DNA of 64,000 bases from Aquitalea aquatilis. GTDB taxonomy: Bacteria > Pseudomonadota > Gammaproteobacteria > Burkholderiales > Chromobacteriaceae. This document shows, piece after piece, positions 1 through 10,994 of this stretch (its first letter is position 1; each line of letters opens with the position of its first letter). The notes under the pieces were generated by a model. The model ran no database searches. It saw nothing but the letters and a program-made list of their open reading frames with translations, and was not told the DNA's origin. The translations under genes were made by a program, and so were the position numbers. The stretch spans positions 1,488,001 through 1,552,000 of the forward strand of contig NZ_CP039731.1 in the NCBI RefSeq assembly GCF_005155025.1. The letters run 5' to 3'.

Positions 1-54
1 CAACCCCCACCATAGATCAATTCGCAGCAAGTCATCCACCGTCTAGGGGAACCC

Positions 55-1338
55 ATGACCGTCCCACATCTGTCCACTGCACTGACCGGCCCCCTGCTGG
101 AACTGGAAAGTCGCATTCTTACCGCCCAGCCCCACATCGAGCACTGGTTCCGCAGTCAGTGGCATAACCACGCCGCACCGTTTTACGGCTCGGTCGACTT
201 GCGCAACAGCGGTTTCAAGCTGGCCCCGGTGGACATGAATTTGTTTCCCGGCGGACACAACAATCTCAATCCGGATTTCCTGCCCTTGTCCATCCAGGCG
301 GCGCAGGCTGCCGTGGAAAAGGTCTGTCCGGAAGCGCGCAGCATCTTGCTGATTCCGGAAAACCACACCCGCAATACCTTCTATCTGCAGAATGTGGCCA
401 CACTGGTACACATTTTCGAGCAGGCCGGCCTCAAGGTACGGCTGGGCACGTTGAACCCGGAAATCACCGAAGTCACTGAGCTGACCAGCGCCGGCGGCGA
501 CATCGTCAAACTGGAACCCATCCTGCGCCAGGGCAACCGCCTGAAGCTGGCCGACGGTTTCAACCCCTGCGTGGTACTGCTCAACAACGACTTGTCCGGT
601 GGCATCCCCGATATCCTCAAGGATCTGGAGCAGAATCTGCTGCCGCCGCTGCATGCCGGCTGGGCCGTGCGCCGCAAGAGCAACCACTTCACTGCCTACG
701 ACCAGGTGGCCGATCAGTTCGCGCAGCTGATTTCCATCGACCCGTGGATGATCAACCCCTACTTCGTCAACTGTAACGGGCTGGATTTCCATGCCCGCCA
801 GGGCGAGGATGCACTGGCCGAATCCGTGGCCAGCACGCTGGACAAGATCGCCGCCAAATACCGTGAATACGGCATCAAGAACGACCCCTTTGTCATCGTC
901 AAGGCCGATGCCGGCACCTATGGCATGGGCGTGATGAGCGTGAAGAGCCCGGAAGAAGTCATCGGCCTCAATCGCAAGGCGCGTAACAAGATGTCGGTGG
1001 TGAAAGAAGGGCTGGAAGTCTCCGAAGTCATCGTGCAGGAAGGGGTCTACACCTTCGAAACGGTAGAAGACGCCGTGGCCGAACCGGTGGTGTACATGAT
1101 GGACCGTTTCGTCACCGGTGGTTTCTACCGCGTGCATACCGGCCGTGGCATTGACGAAAACCTCAACGCACCGGGCATGCAGTTTGTGCCGCTGTCGTTT
1201 GAAACCCCCTGCCTGCCGGACAAGCATGGCTCGCCGGACTGTGCGCCCAACCGCTTCTATGCCTACGGCGTGATTGCCCGCCTGGCGCTGCTGGCAGCCG
1301 CGCTGGAGCTGGAAAACACCGACCCCGAGCGCGACTGA
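55..1338 (+). CDS. gshA: Glutamate-cysteine ligase (proteobacterial GshA, about 430-residue type)
   Basis: Catalyses ATP-dependent joining of glutamate and cysteine, the first step of cytosolic glutathione synthesis. The 427-residue protein resembles the GshA form found in Acidithiobacillus and many betaproteobacteria, which is unrelated in length to the roughly 520-residue E. coli enzyme. The C-terminal half has an ATP-grasp-like look (VIVKADAGTYGMGVMSVKS, about residues 281-299). The ATG follows a purine-rich AGGGGAA at a normal distance. The next gene begins 4 nt after the stop, and gshB lies one gene further on, so the three are probably co-transcribed. Family assignment is from memory of the sequence, with good agreement over the full length. 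Confidence 0.93.
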   Translation: MTVPHLSTALTGPLLELESRILTAQPHIEHWFRSQWHNHAAPFYGSVDLRNSGFKLAPVDMNLFPGGHNNLNPDFLPLSIQAAQAAVEKVCPEARSILLIPENHTRNTFYLQNVATLVHIFEQAGLKVRLGTLNPEITEVTELTSAGGDIVKLEPILRQGNRLKLADGFNPCVVLLNNDLSGGIPDILKDLEQNLLPPLHAGWAVRRKSNHFTAYDQVADQFAQLISIDPWMINPYFVNCNGLDFHARQGEDALAESVASTLDKIAAKYREYGIKNDPFVIVKADAGTYGMGVMSVKSPEEVIGLNRKARNKMSVVKEGLEVSEVIVQEGVYTFETVEDAVAEPVVYMMDRFVTGGFYRVHTGRGIDENLNAPGMQFVPLSFETPCLPDKHGSPDCAPNRFYAYGVIARLALLAAALELENTDPERD

Positions 1339-1342
1339 GGCC

Positions 1343-2275
1343 ATGAAGCAGCTGCGCGGCCTGTTGCTACTGCTGTTGCCCATGCTGGCAACAGCAGCCA
1401 GCTTTGACTGCAGCAAGGCGGCGAGTGCTACCGAGCAGGCCATTTGCAGCCAGCCGGCGCTATCGGCGCTGGACGAGCAATTGGCCGCTGCCTATCGACA
1501 GCACAATCAGCAAGGCCTGCTGCAGGACAATCAGCGCCAGTGGCTGGCCGGACCGCGCGCCGAGTGCAAGGCCGATGTTGCCTGCCTGCAAAGCCGTTAT
1601 CAGCAGCGGCTGGAGCAATTGCAGGGTGCAACGCTGATCCGTCAGCGCATCGACAATGCCGCGCCGGCCTATCGCTTTGATATCAGCTTGATCAACTGGG
1701 GCGAACGCGACTGGGCGGCCGAAGGCCCGGCGCTGATCAACATCATCGACAAGCGCAGCCAGCGCCAGCTGCAGCAGCTGCGGCTGGACAATGTGTATAT
1801 GGCGCGTGGCGACGATGGTAAGCCGCTGGTCAATTCGGCGCGGCTGTATGATTTTCAGGGCGTGATCAATGTGGCTGACTTCGACTTTGATGGCCATGCC
1901 GATTTCGCCGTACAGAACGGCAATGACGGCCCCTATGGCGGCCCCACCTATAGCGTGTATCTCTACGACAGCACCAGCAAGCAGTTTGTATTGAGCGATG
2001 AATTATCGACGCTGACCGCCGAAACGCTGGGCATGTTCCAGGTGGATGCCAAACACAAGCGGCTGAGCACCTTTGCCAAAAGTGGCTGCTGTTACCACGA
2101 AACCACCCACTACCAGTTTGATGCCCGCCACCGCCTGCAGGCGGTGGAGCGGCTGATTGAAGACGCGCAGGACCCGGCAGGCAAACAGGTGCGGGTGACC
2201 CGCGAAACCCTGGTCAACGGCCGCTGGAAAACATCTACCCGGCGCTATGCGCTGGATGCCTACTATCATCAATGA
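1343..2275 (+). CDS. Secreted protein: LprI-like domain plus XAC2610-like calcium-binding domain
   Basis: A 310-residue exported protein. Residues 1-18 form a signal peptide (MKQLRGLLLLLLPMLATA). Residues about 20-95 match the LprI-type lysozyme-inhibitor domain: four cysteines (C23, C35, C75, C81) in a helical Q/A-rich setting. The second half carries DFDFDGHAD (D179, D181, D183, D187), an EF-hand-like acidic loop, followed by an NGNDGPYGG segment. This resembles the Xanthomonas XAC2610 family, known as periplasmic lysozyme-inhibiting immunity proteins. The ATG at 1343 is preferred over an in-frame upstream ATG because it follows the gshA stop and starts the signal peptide. Two inhibitor-like domains in one protein is an inference; the function is untested. 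Confidence 0.8.
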   Translation: MKQLRGLLLLLLPMLATAASFDCSKAASATEQAICSQPALSALDEQLAAAYRQHNQQGLLQDNQRQWLAGPRAECKADVACLQSRYQQRLEQLQGATLIRQRIDNAAPAYRFDISLINWGERDWAAEGPALINIIDKRSQRQLQQLRLDNVYMARGDDGKPLVNSARLYDFQGVINVADFDFDGHADFAVQNGNDGPYGGPTYSVYLYDSTSKQFVLSDELSTLTAETLGMFQVDAKHKRLSTFAKSGCCYHETTHYQFDARHRLQAVERLIEDAQDPAGKQVRVTRETLVNGRWKTSTRRYALDAYYHQ

Positions 2276-2332
2276 ATCCGATGGCCGTCAGCCGGCCCGC
2301 CAGTGCGTGCTGGCGAAACCCTGGAGAGCACT

Positions 2333-3289
2333 ATGCGTATCCTGTTCATCGCCGACCCGCTGGAACAGTTCAAGATTTACAAGGACACCACCTTTGCCAT
2401 GATGGAAGAGGCGGCGCGACGCGGCCATGCCATCAGCTATGCCCAGGCGCACCAGCTGTCGGTGGAAGGCGGCCGCCTGCTGGTGGATGCCCGTGGTCTG
2501 ACTGTCACCGACGAGCGCAAGGGTGACCATCCGGCCTGGTACAAGCTGGACGATGTACACCGCCAGCCGTTGACCGCTTTCAATGCGGTGGTGATGCGCA
2601 AGGACCCGCCGTTCGACATGGAATACCTGTACGCCTCGCAGCTGTTCACGCTGGCCGAGGCACAGGGCGTCAAGGTATTTACCAGCGGCCAGGCGCTGCG
2701 TGACTTCAACGAAAAGCTGGCCATCCTCAATTTCCCGGAGCTGACGGCCCCCACCATGATCACCGGTGAAACACCACGGCTGAAGGCCTTTATCCGCCAG
2801 CATCTGGACGTGATTCTCAAGCCGCTGGACAGCATGGGCGGTGACAGCATTTTCCGGGTGACGCCAAACGACCCCAATCTGTCGGTGATTCTGGAAACCA
2901 TTACCCTGCGCGGCAAGCGCACCATCATGGCGCAGCGCTATATCCCGGAAATCCGTGATGGCGACAAGCGCGTGCTGGTGATTGACGGCGTGCCGGTGGA
3001 CTACTGCCTGGCGCGCATTCCGGCGGCGGGCGAAACCCGTGGCAATCTGGCGGCTGGTGGCCGTGGCGAAGCCCGCCCGCTGAGCGCGCGCGACCGGGAA
3101 ATCGCCGAAGCGGTCGGCCCGGAGCTGAAAAAGCGCGGCATCCTGCTGGCCGGGCTGGATGTCATCGGCAATTACCTGACCGAAGTGAATGTCACCAGCC
3201 CCACCTGCTTCCGCGAAATCATGGACCAGACCGATATCAATGTCGCCGGCCTGTACATCGATGCACTGGAACGCGCCACCGCACATTAA
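2333..3289 (+). CDS. gshB: Glutathione synthase (ATP-grasp)
   Basis: Adds glycine to gamma-glutamylcysteine using ATP, completing glutathione. The 318 residues are the usual GshB length. Hallmarks are [20 protein letters not shown] at the N-terminus, the central [20 protein letters not shown]-grasp segment and the C-terminal [20 protein letters not shown] metal/ATP site. An in-frame ATG at 2303 exists, but GGAGAG at 2322-2327 places the start at 2333. It is the third gene of the putative gshA operon, 57 nt after the LprI-like gene. Confidence 0.96.
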   Translation: MRILFIADPLEQFKIYKDTTFAMMEEAARRGHAISYAQAHQLSVEGGRLLVDARGLTVTDERKGDHPAWYKLDDVHRQPLTAFNAVVMRKDPPFDMEYLYASQLFTLAEAQGVKVFTSGQALRDFNEKLAILNFPELTAPTMITGETPRLKAFIRQHLDVILKPLDSMGGDSIFRVTPNDPNLSVILETITLRGKRTIMAQRYIPEIRDGDKRVLVIDGVPVDYCLARIPAAGETRGNLAAGGRGEARPLSARDREIAEAVGPELKKRGILLAGLDVIGNYLTEVNVTSPTCFREIMDQTDINVAGLYIDALERATAH

Positions 3290-3436
3290 GCCTTGCCATC
3301 AGCCTGTCATCTGCCGGCGGCAACATCGCCGCTGGCAGGGGCTGGCTCGCTTGCCCGGCTGGCCGGTAGCGCTTAACATGCCGCTCGCCGGGCCGGCACA
3401 ATGCCACCCGCCATCCGCGCAATCACTGGATCTGAC

Positions 3437-3823
3437 ATGAGCAAGCATGAGGAAAGCCCGTTCAAGGGCAAGACCGGCGTCCGCCGGCTGATCAACGCCT
3501 TCGGTTACTCGCTGGACGGCATCAAGGCGGCCTGCCGTCACGAGGATGCCTTTCGCCAGCTGGCCTTGCTGGCCTGCATCCTGATTCCCTGTGCGCTGTT
3601 CCTGGTGCCGGCCAGTCCGCTGGCACGGGCCATGCTGGTGGCCAGCTCGCTGGCCACCCTCATCATCGAATTGCTCAATTCCGCCATCGAAGCCGCGGTC
3701 GATCACACCTCGCTGGAGCGCCACCCGCTGGCCAAGCGTGCCAAGGACATGGGCAGCGCCGCCCAGCTGCTGGGTTTGATCAATCTGGCAGCGGTATGGC
3801 TGCTGGTGTTGTTCGGGCGCTAA
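3437..3823 (+). CDS. dgkA: Diacylglycerol kinase (DgkA)
   Basis: A small integral inner-membrane kinase that recycles diacylglycerol, released by membrane-derived oligosaccharide or lipid A modification, to phosphatidic acid. The 128 residues include an N-terminal amphipathic helix and three membrane helices. The family signature ELLNSAIEAAVD, with catalytic and metal-binding Glu residues, is followed by KRAKDMGSAAQ. The start at 3437 is chosen over an upstream in-frame ATG because family members begin close to this point. The last 4 nt overlap the end of the convergent minus-strand membrane protein. Confidence 0.95.
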   Translation: MSKHEESPFKGKTGVRRLINAFGYSLDGIKAACRHEDAFRQLALLACILIPCALFLVPASPLARAMLVASSLATLIIELLNSAIEAAVDHTSLERHPLAKRAKDMGSAAQLLGLINLAAVWLLVLFGR

Positions 3824-4602
3824 CGCCGCAAGCCGCAGCGCGACAGAGACTGCGCCAGCAGCGACAGCAGGCTGGCCAGCAGGAAGGCGCTATGGCTTTC
3901 CAGTCGTGGCAGCAGCAGTACCAGCGTCAGGCAGAATGCAGCAAAGGAAAAGCGTCCCAGCAGCATGCCACGCAATAGCGTCTGCACCGCAGCAGGCCCC
4001 TGTGCCTGCTGCATCGATACCGCCATCACCACCCCCAGCAGTGGAAATACCGCCAATACGCCGCTCCAGGCTGGCCCCAGTCGGTGCGCGGCTGTACTCA
4101 CCCCCAGCGTCAGCACGGCAGCGGCCAGCATGCGCAGCCACAGCCGGTCGGGGCTGCTGCTGTCCAGCGCTGGTTTGGGTGGCCGTGGCAGCAAGACGTA
4201 ATTGCCACTGACGCTGAGTGCCGCGATACCCAACGCCAGCAGGAGCGAGGGCGTCAGTTGCTGCAATAGCAGCGCGGCCAGCAGCCAGCCACTCAGGGCC
4301 GCAACCAGCGCCACTGGCCAGTGTTGGCGACTGGCGGTGCGGGCATAGATCAGGTTGAACACTTCGGATGCCGCAATGGCGGCGATGGCTTGCATGGCGG
4401 CCATGGCAGCAAAGGCCTTGCCCTGCTCGTGCGCCAGCAGCCACAGAATGGGGCCGGCGACGATGGGCAGGCCGGACAGCCAGCCGGCGAAGCCGGGGCC
4501 GCGGTAACGTGCCACCAGCGACAGCAAGTACAACAAGGTGGGGATCAGGGTCAGTTTGAGCAGCAGCATGCAGTGGACCGGTAACAACAGCCGGCTCAGC
4601 AT
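3820..4602 (-). CDS. Multi-pass membrane protein of unknown function
   Basis: Encodes 260 very hydrophobic residues with about eight predicted membrane helices separated by short loops such as ARYRGPGFAGWLSG and PPKPALDSSSPDRLW. I recognise no catalytic motif. It is of the conserved hypothetical membrane type found in betaproteobacteria. A second in-frame Met at residue 12 (about 4569) could be the true start, since the first eleven residues add little. The gene is convergent with dgkA and overlaps its stop codon by 4 nt. No intrinsic terminator separates them. Confidence 0.75.
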   Translation of the reverse strand: MLSRLLLPVHCMLLLKLTLIPTLLYLLSLVARYRGPGFAGWLSGLPIVAGPILWLLAHEQGKAFAAMAAMQAIAAIAASEVFNLIYARTASRQHWPVALVAALSGWLLAALLLQQLTPSLLLALGIAALSVSGNYVLLPRPPKPALDSSSPDRLWLRMLAAAVLTLGVSTAAHRLGPAWSGVLAVFPLLGVVMAVSMQQAQGPAAVQTLLRGMLLGRFSFAAFCLTLVLLLPRLESHSAFLLASLLSLLAQSLSRCGLRR

Positions 4603-4698
4603 AGCATGTGAATGGCATGGCTCGCCTTGTCGGGCTGCCTGCTGGCGTGCTTGCGTGTATGCTGGTTGGCCCCTGTCATGTCAATCGAGAGGATGCAT

Positions 4699-5070
4699 AT
4701 GCTGTCACCGGCAGATTCTGGCGTGGAAGAACTGGTGCTCAATCTGGTGCTGTGGCTGAAACTGGCGGTCGAAGCCTGTGGTGCGCTGGTGATAGGCGTG
4801 GGTGTGCTGTTTGCTGGCGTGCGTTACCTGCAGCGCTGCTTCCAGCCGGGGATGATGCAATACAACGCGGTGCGGCTGAGCTTTGCCCGTTTTCTGGCGC
4901 TGGCGCTGGAATTGCAGCTGGCGGCGGACATCCTGTCTACCGCGGTGGCGCCCAGCTGGGACCAGATCGGCAAGCTGGCGGCCATTGCCGTACTGCGTAC
5001 GGCGCTCAATTTTTTCCTCGCCCAGGAAATTCGCGATACCGAGCAGGCCGATCAGCCACCGCAGAGCTGA
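4699..5070 (+). CDS. DUF1622 family small membrane protein
   Basis: A 123-residue protein with about three membrane helices. The pattern GVLFAGVRYLQRCFQP, then RLSFARFLALALELQLAADIL and AAIAVLRTALNFFLAQEI, is typical of the DUF1622 family, whose function is unknown. Several in-frame starts exist upstream (4612, 4678, 4693). The ATG at 4699 is chosen because GAGAGG at 4687-4692 sits at good spacing before it. Confidence 0.8.
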   Translation: MLSPADSGVEELVLNLVLWLKLAVEACGALVIGVGVLFAGVRYLQRCFQPGMMQYNAVRLSFARFLALALELQLAADILSTAVAPSWDQIGKLAAIAVLRTALNFFLAQEIRDTEQADQPPQS

Positions 5071-5106
5071 CGGCTCTGTGCTGGCAGCACTGCCGGCGTT
5101 CAGGTC

Positions 5107-5502
5107 TCAGCGTGCCTGGCGTCGGTACAGGTAGCCAGGGTAGACGCGGATGCAGCCGCTGACATCTTCGACCTTGCCATATTCCCCCACTAGCTCCCAG
5201 CTGGCCCCGTTGGCTTGCAGTATCCGGTAGACCGGGCTGCCGGCCTGATAAAACAGCAAGTCATTGCCATGGAAGTGGTCGAGCGGCAGCAGGGGGTGCT
5301 GGCTGGGCAGCACCAGCAGCATGGCCGCCGTTTGCACGTCCATGTCGGCCAGTTGTTCGCGGTCGGCGGCCACCATGCCGCAGAAGGCTAGCAGGAAGGC
5401 AAGCGGCAGCATCAGCCAGTGGCCGCTGAGCAGGCCGAACAGGGTGAGAATGGTGGAGCCGGTAAAAAAGAAGCTGCTGTGTGTTTTCATGAGCGGGTTC
5501 AT
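5107..5502 (-). CDS. Hypothetical small membrane protein
   Basis: 131 residues. Two adjacent hydrophobic stretches at about residues 10-45 (FFFTGSTILTLFGLLSG and LMLPLAFLLAFCGMVAA) form a membrane hairpin. A soluble C-terminal part follows, with a beta-rich look (LLFYQAGSPVYRILQANG). I recognise no family. A second Met at residue 5 is a possible start and no strong ribosome site is visible. The gene reads away from an AT-rich leader that contains a GC-rich hairpin (separate entry). Confidence 0.65.
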   Translation of the reverse strand: MNPLMKTHSSFFFTGSTILTLFGLLSGHWLMLPLAFLLAFCGMVAADREQLADMDVQTAAMLLVLPSQHPLLPLDHFHGNDLLFYQAGSPVYRILQANGASWELVGEYGKVEDVSGCIRVYPGYLYRRQAR

Positions 5503-5531
5503 TGCCTGGGCTTGTGGCCTGCAAATGGCAA

Positions 5532-5555
5532 ACGCCGCCTGGCTGGAGGCGGCGT
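5532..5555 (-). promoter_or_regulatory. GC-rich hairpin in the leader of the 5107-5502 gene
   Basis: ACGCCGCC (5532-5539) pairs with GGCGGCGT (5548-5555). In the transcript of the downstream minus-strand gene it lies about 30 nt before the start codon and is followed by a short, interrupted U tract. It could be an attenuator, a transcript-stabilising stem or a weak terminator. Upstream, 5630-5700 is clearly AT-rich, contains a TATAAT hexamer on the minus strand (5632-5637), and probably carries the promoter. Confidence 0.45.
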
Positions 5556-5728
5556 GTTGTCTGGGGACGCGGTGGCACGTCGCAGGAGCCTTGTGGCGTG
5601 TTAGCTGCTGACGGTTTAGCCTGATTTCCGGATTATATGGCGATTTTTCCTAAATTGATTAATAGAATCAGTCAATTACTAATGATAATGGTCTAGCTCT
5701 CGCTGTCGCCGGGTTTTCACTGCATGGC

Positions 5729-5759
5729 CAAAAAAACAACGCCACCCGAAGGTGGCGTC
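5729..5759 (-). terminator. Intrinsic terminator of topA
   Basis: On the minus strand a stem GACGCCACC / GGTGGCGTT with a TTCG-type tetraloop is followed by seven consecutive T residues. It starts 25 nt after the topA stop codon. Confidence 0.9.
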
Positions 5760-5784
5760 ATGGTGTGCTGCAGCGGTCCGCGCT

Positions 5785-8082
<2,298 letters not shown>

Positions 8083-8161
8083 GTTTTCGTTTCAGTGTGT
8101 ACCGGAGGAGCTCCGGCTGATAGCGGTTCTATCTATCAAATAAAGCAAGTGCGCAAATAAA

Positions 8162-8186
8162 ACAAGAGCGCGTGTGGCGCTCTTGT
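8162..8186 (-). terminator. Intrinsic terminator of smg
   Basis: Perfect stem ACAAGAGCG / CGCTCTTGT with a 7-nt loop, followed on the minus strand by a T-rich tail (TTTTATTTG). It lies between smg and topA and insulates the two genes. Confidence 0.85.
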
Positions 8187-8252
8187 GCAAAATTCCGTGC
8201 AGTCTCGTCAGGCGAGGCGGGATGTTAAGCCCGTCGCACCGGCGCTGACAAG

Positions 8253-8711
8253 TCATTGCATGGTGGGTTCGCCATGAATGGCGTCCAGCAATTCTTCGCC
8301 CAGCAGGATGGGCAGTTCTGCCTTTTGCGCCCACAACACCATCAGTGCCACCAGTTTGGCCGAGCCGACATTGATATCGTCGTCCGGCAATTCAAACAGG
8401 CGGTCAATCACCATTTCGCGCTGCGAGGGCGACAGCGCGCCGTGGTCTTCCAGAAACTGGATCAGGCCGCGCACCTCGGTTGGCAGGCGTTCCTGCTCGG
8501 CATCGGCATAAATGCGCATGCCCGAGGCGTCGTCCGCGCTGGCATACAGGCCTTCCACCATATTGGCGACATTGTCCAGCCAGTCCAGCGCGTCGTTGAT
8601 TTCCTCGTCTTCGAAGCCGGCGGCTTCCAACTGGCGCATCAGTGTGCCGCGGTCACCAAAGGCATCCGGGTCACGGTATTGCTCGAACAAATAAGTGAGA
8701 ACGTCAAACAT
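8253..8711 (-). CDS. smg: Smg/DUF494 family protein
   Basis: 152 residues beginning MFDVLTYLFEQY, the typical start of the Smg (DUF494) family. It has acidic helical sequence and the internal GLIQFLEDHGALSPSQREMV segment. The biochemical role is unknown; the gene is conserved next to dprA in many beta- and gammaproteobacteria, as here. The reading frame stays open for 53 codons upstream, but those overlap dprA and are not family-like, so the start at 8711 is chosen. Confidence 0.92.
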   Translation of the reverse strand: MFDVLTYLFEQYRDPDAFGDRGTLMRQLEAAGFEDEEINDALDWLDNVANMVEGLYASADDASGMRIYADAEQERLPTEVRGLIQFLEDHGALSPSQREMVIDRLFELPDDDINVGSAKLVALMVLWAQKAELPILLGEELLDAIHGEPTMQ

Positions 8712-8752
8712 CAGGTCTTCTTCAAATGAGCTGCTACAGAATCCAGTCTGAA

Positions 8753-9835
8753 TCAGACCAGTCGCTGGACCTGCCCGCCAGGCAGGCTGGTGAGCTTGCC
8801 GGCAAGCTCCAGCTCGAGCAGCATCGCGTAAACCTCCCCTTGCGTCAACCCGAGTTGCTGCGCCAGCCACTCGCTGCTGACCGGGTCGAAGCCCATCAGG
8901 GTGAGAATCTGCTCTGCCGCCGGTGCCGGATCTGCTGCGCGAACAGGGGCTGCCGGCGCGCTGCGGCTCAGCCGGCCCACTTCTTCCAGCACGTCTTCCA
9001 CCGACTCCACCAGCCGGGCGCCATCCTTCAGCAACCGGTGGCAGCCACGTGCCTGCGGATTGTTGATCGAGCCAGGCACGGCCATGACTTCGCGCCCGCT
9101 TTCGGCCGCGAGCCTGGCGGTAATCAGCGAGCCGGAGTTGATATTGGCCTCCACCACCAGGCAGCCGCGGGAAAGGCCGGCAATGATGCGGTTGCGGCGC
9201 GGGAAGTGGCCGGCCAGCGGACCGGCACCCAGCGGGAATTCAGACAGGATCAGCCCGGCACTGCCAATCTGGTGTGCCAGTGCACGGTTGCTGGCGGGAT
9301 ATACCCGATCGATGCCGGTGCCGATCACCGCGATGGTGGAGCCTGCCGCGGCCAGCGCACCCTGGTGTGCCGCGGCGTCGATGCCGCTGGCCAGTCCGCT
9401 GACGATGGTGTAGCCGTGCTCAGCCAGACGCTGGGCAAAGTCGCTGGCGATCTGCTTGCCCGGCGGCGTGGCGCTGCGGCTGCCCACCATGGCCAGCATG
9501 GGCTGTTGCAGTAATTCCCGACGACCGCGAGCAAACAGCAGCGGCGGTGGCGATGCGGTTTCTGCCAGCGCTTGTGGATAGTCGTCATCCTGCAGGCTGA
9601 GCAGGCTGCACTGCTCGCCTTCGGCCCAGGCCAGCGCGGCGTCAACGTCCGGCTGCGCCACCCGCTCGCGCAGGGCCATGGCCGCCTGCTGGCCGATCAG
9701 CGGCGTGGTTTGTGACTGCCCGGCAGCCACGGCATGGCTGGCCGAACCAAAGCTGGCGATCAGCTTGAGAAAGCCGGCCGGGCCAATGCCCGGTGTCAGT
9801 GCCAGCAGCAGCCAGTCGCCGGAGGACTCGCTCAT
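8753..9835 (-). CDS. dprA: DNA-processing protein DprA (Smf)
   Basis: Loads RecA onto incoming single-stranded DNA during natural transformation. The protein has 360 residues. An N-terminal helical region is followed by the Rossmann-like domain with GSRSATPPGKQIASDFA and the SGLASGIDAAAHQGAL signature, and then by a C-terminal winged-helix-like region (LMGFDPVSSEWLAQQLGLT). The start overlaps the stop of the LysM gene by 4 nt (ATGA), indicating co-transcription. Type IV pilin genes later in the window would fit a naturally competent lifestyle, but competence itself is not shown here. Confidence 0.96.
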   Translation of the reverse strand: MSESSGDWLLLALTPGIGPAGFLKLIASFGSASHAVAAGQSQTTPLIGQQAAMALRERVAQPDVDAALAWAEGEQCSLLSLQDDDYPQALAETASPPPLLFARGRRELLQQPMLAMVGSRSATPPGKQIASDFAQRLAEHGYTIVSGLASGIDAAAHQGALAAAGSTIAVIGTGIDRVYPASNRALAHQIGSAGLILSEFPLGAGPLAGHFPRRNRIIAGLSRGCLVVEANINSGSLITARLAAESGREVMAVPGSINNPQARGCHRLLKDGARLVESVEDVLEEVGRLSRSAPAAPVRAADPAPAAEQILTLMGFDPVSSEWLAQQLGLTQGEVYAMLLELELAGKLTSLPGGQVQRLV

Positions 9836-10869
9836 TCGCTTTCCGGTGCGGCCACGACATCACCGACGCTGGCCGCGTCGGTGCTTTCCAGCACCAGCCC
9901 GTACGACACCTTGTCAAACACCCGGTAGATGAAAATCTTGCCGATGGTCTGGCCTGGCAGCATGACCGACTTTTTCTGACCGTCGGCAGTGATGATGGAA
10001 ACCGGCTTGCCGTTCTTGTAGATGCTGAGCACGTCGCCGGCTTCGACCTGTTCGCGCCGGCCCCGGTTGATCACTATATTGGAATACTGTGCGGCGCCAT
10101 CCACGCCATCGTAGATCGAGATGATCTGGCCGCGGATGTCGCTGTCCGGGCTGTGCGGTACGTAGCTGACAAACTGGTCTTTCGGAGCTTTGATCAGGCG
10201 GTCGCCCACCAGGATTTCACCAGCCACGCTGGTGATGTGCATGCTTTGTACATCCTCACCCAGCTTGTCCACCACCACGTCGCCACCGTACATCACTTCG
10301 TAGCCGAGGTTTTCCTTGGTGTCGGGGTCGATCAGTGCCTTGCCGGCGCGGTAGGCCTGCCAGTTGCCCACTTCGCCGACGCCATTGGCATAGACGCGGT
10401 CGCCGGTGCCGAAGGCCAGCCGTTGTTCCGGTCCGGCAATCAGCCTGGGTGCCAGGCTGAATTCTTCTTCATTGACCACCAGCGGACGGCTGAGGAAGGG
10501 CTCGATGGCCTTGGCCGGAATGCTGGGAATCGCCTTGCCCACGTCGGACATGCGTATTTGCGGTGACAGCCGGAGTTCGCCCTGGCCACCTTTTTCCAGC
10601 GACAGCCGCGGCTGGCCGTTGACATAGCTCAGTACCAGTACGTCGCCGGGGTAGATCCAGTGCGGGTTTTTGATGTCGCGCTTGTTCATCTGCCACAAGC
10701 TGGGCCATTTCCATGGGCTCTTGAGGTAGCGACCCGAAATGCCCCACAAGGTATCGCCCTTGCTCACGGTATAGCGCTCAGGTGCGCCGGGCTTGATGGT
10801 GAGCGTGTCGGAAAATGCCGGGAGAGCCAGTCCCAGAGCCAAAGCAAGCGATATAATACTTTTACGCAT
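9832..10869 (-). CDS. LysM-domain exported protein
   Basis: 345 residues. A signal peptide (MRKSIISLALALGLALPAFS) is followed at about residues 29-80 by a LysM peptidoglycan-binding domain (YTVSKGDTLWGISGRYLKSP, then NPHWIYPGDVLVL). The rest is a long beta-rich region of unknown fold. Homologues sit next to dprA in Neisseriales and other betaproteobacteria. The ATG at 10869 is preferred because it begins the signal peptide, although the frame extends 18 codons upstream. It shares the intergenic region with divergent def. Confidence 0.9.
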   Translation of the reverse strand: MRKSIISLALALGLALPAFSDTLTIKPGAPERYTVSKGDTLWGISGRYLKSPWKWPSLWQMNKRDIKNPHWIYPGDVLVLSYVNGQPRLSLEKGGQGELRLSPQIRMSDVGKAIPSIPAKAIEPFLSRPLVVNEEEFSLAPRLIAGPEQRLAFGTGDRVYANGVGEVGNWQAYRAGKALIDPDTKENLGYEVMYGGDVVVDKLGEDVQSMHITSVAGEILVGDRLIKAPKDQFVSYVPHSPDSDIRGQIISIYDGVDGAAQYSNIVINRGRREQVEAGDVLSIYKNGKPVSIITADGQKKSVMLPGQTIGKIFIYRVFDKVSYGLVLESTDAASVGDVVAAPESE

Positions 10870-10994
10870 GAAAAGTGCCCCAATATTGAGTGTAACGAGC
10901 GCCCGCGAGCGCTCCTTTGACAAACGAGCATGCGTCAGACCCGTCTATTATCGACGTGCTGATGGCATTACGACAACTTGGAGCAAGAAAACCG

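Noticed and set aside
43-1443. 466-codon minus-strand frame over gshA
   Set aside because: Antisense to a full-length, well-conserved GshA; low-complexity composition.
10917-10951. TTGACA and TATTAT as a promoter for def
   Set aside because: The hexamers are 23 nt apart, too far for a sigma-70 promoter, and no alternative -35 gives good spacing.
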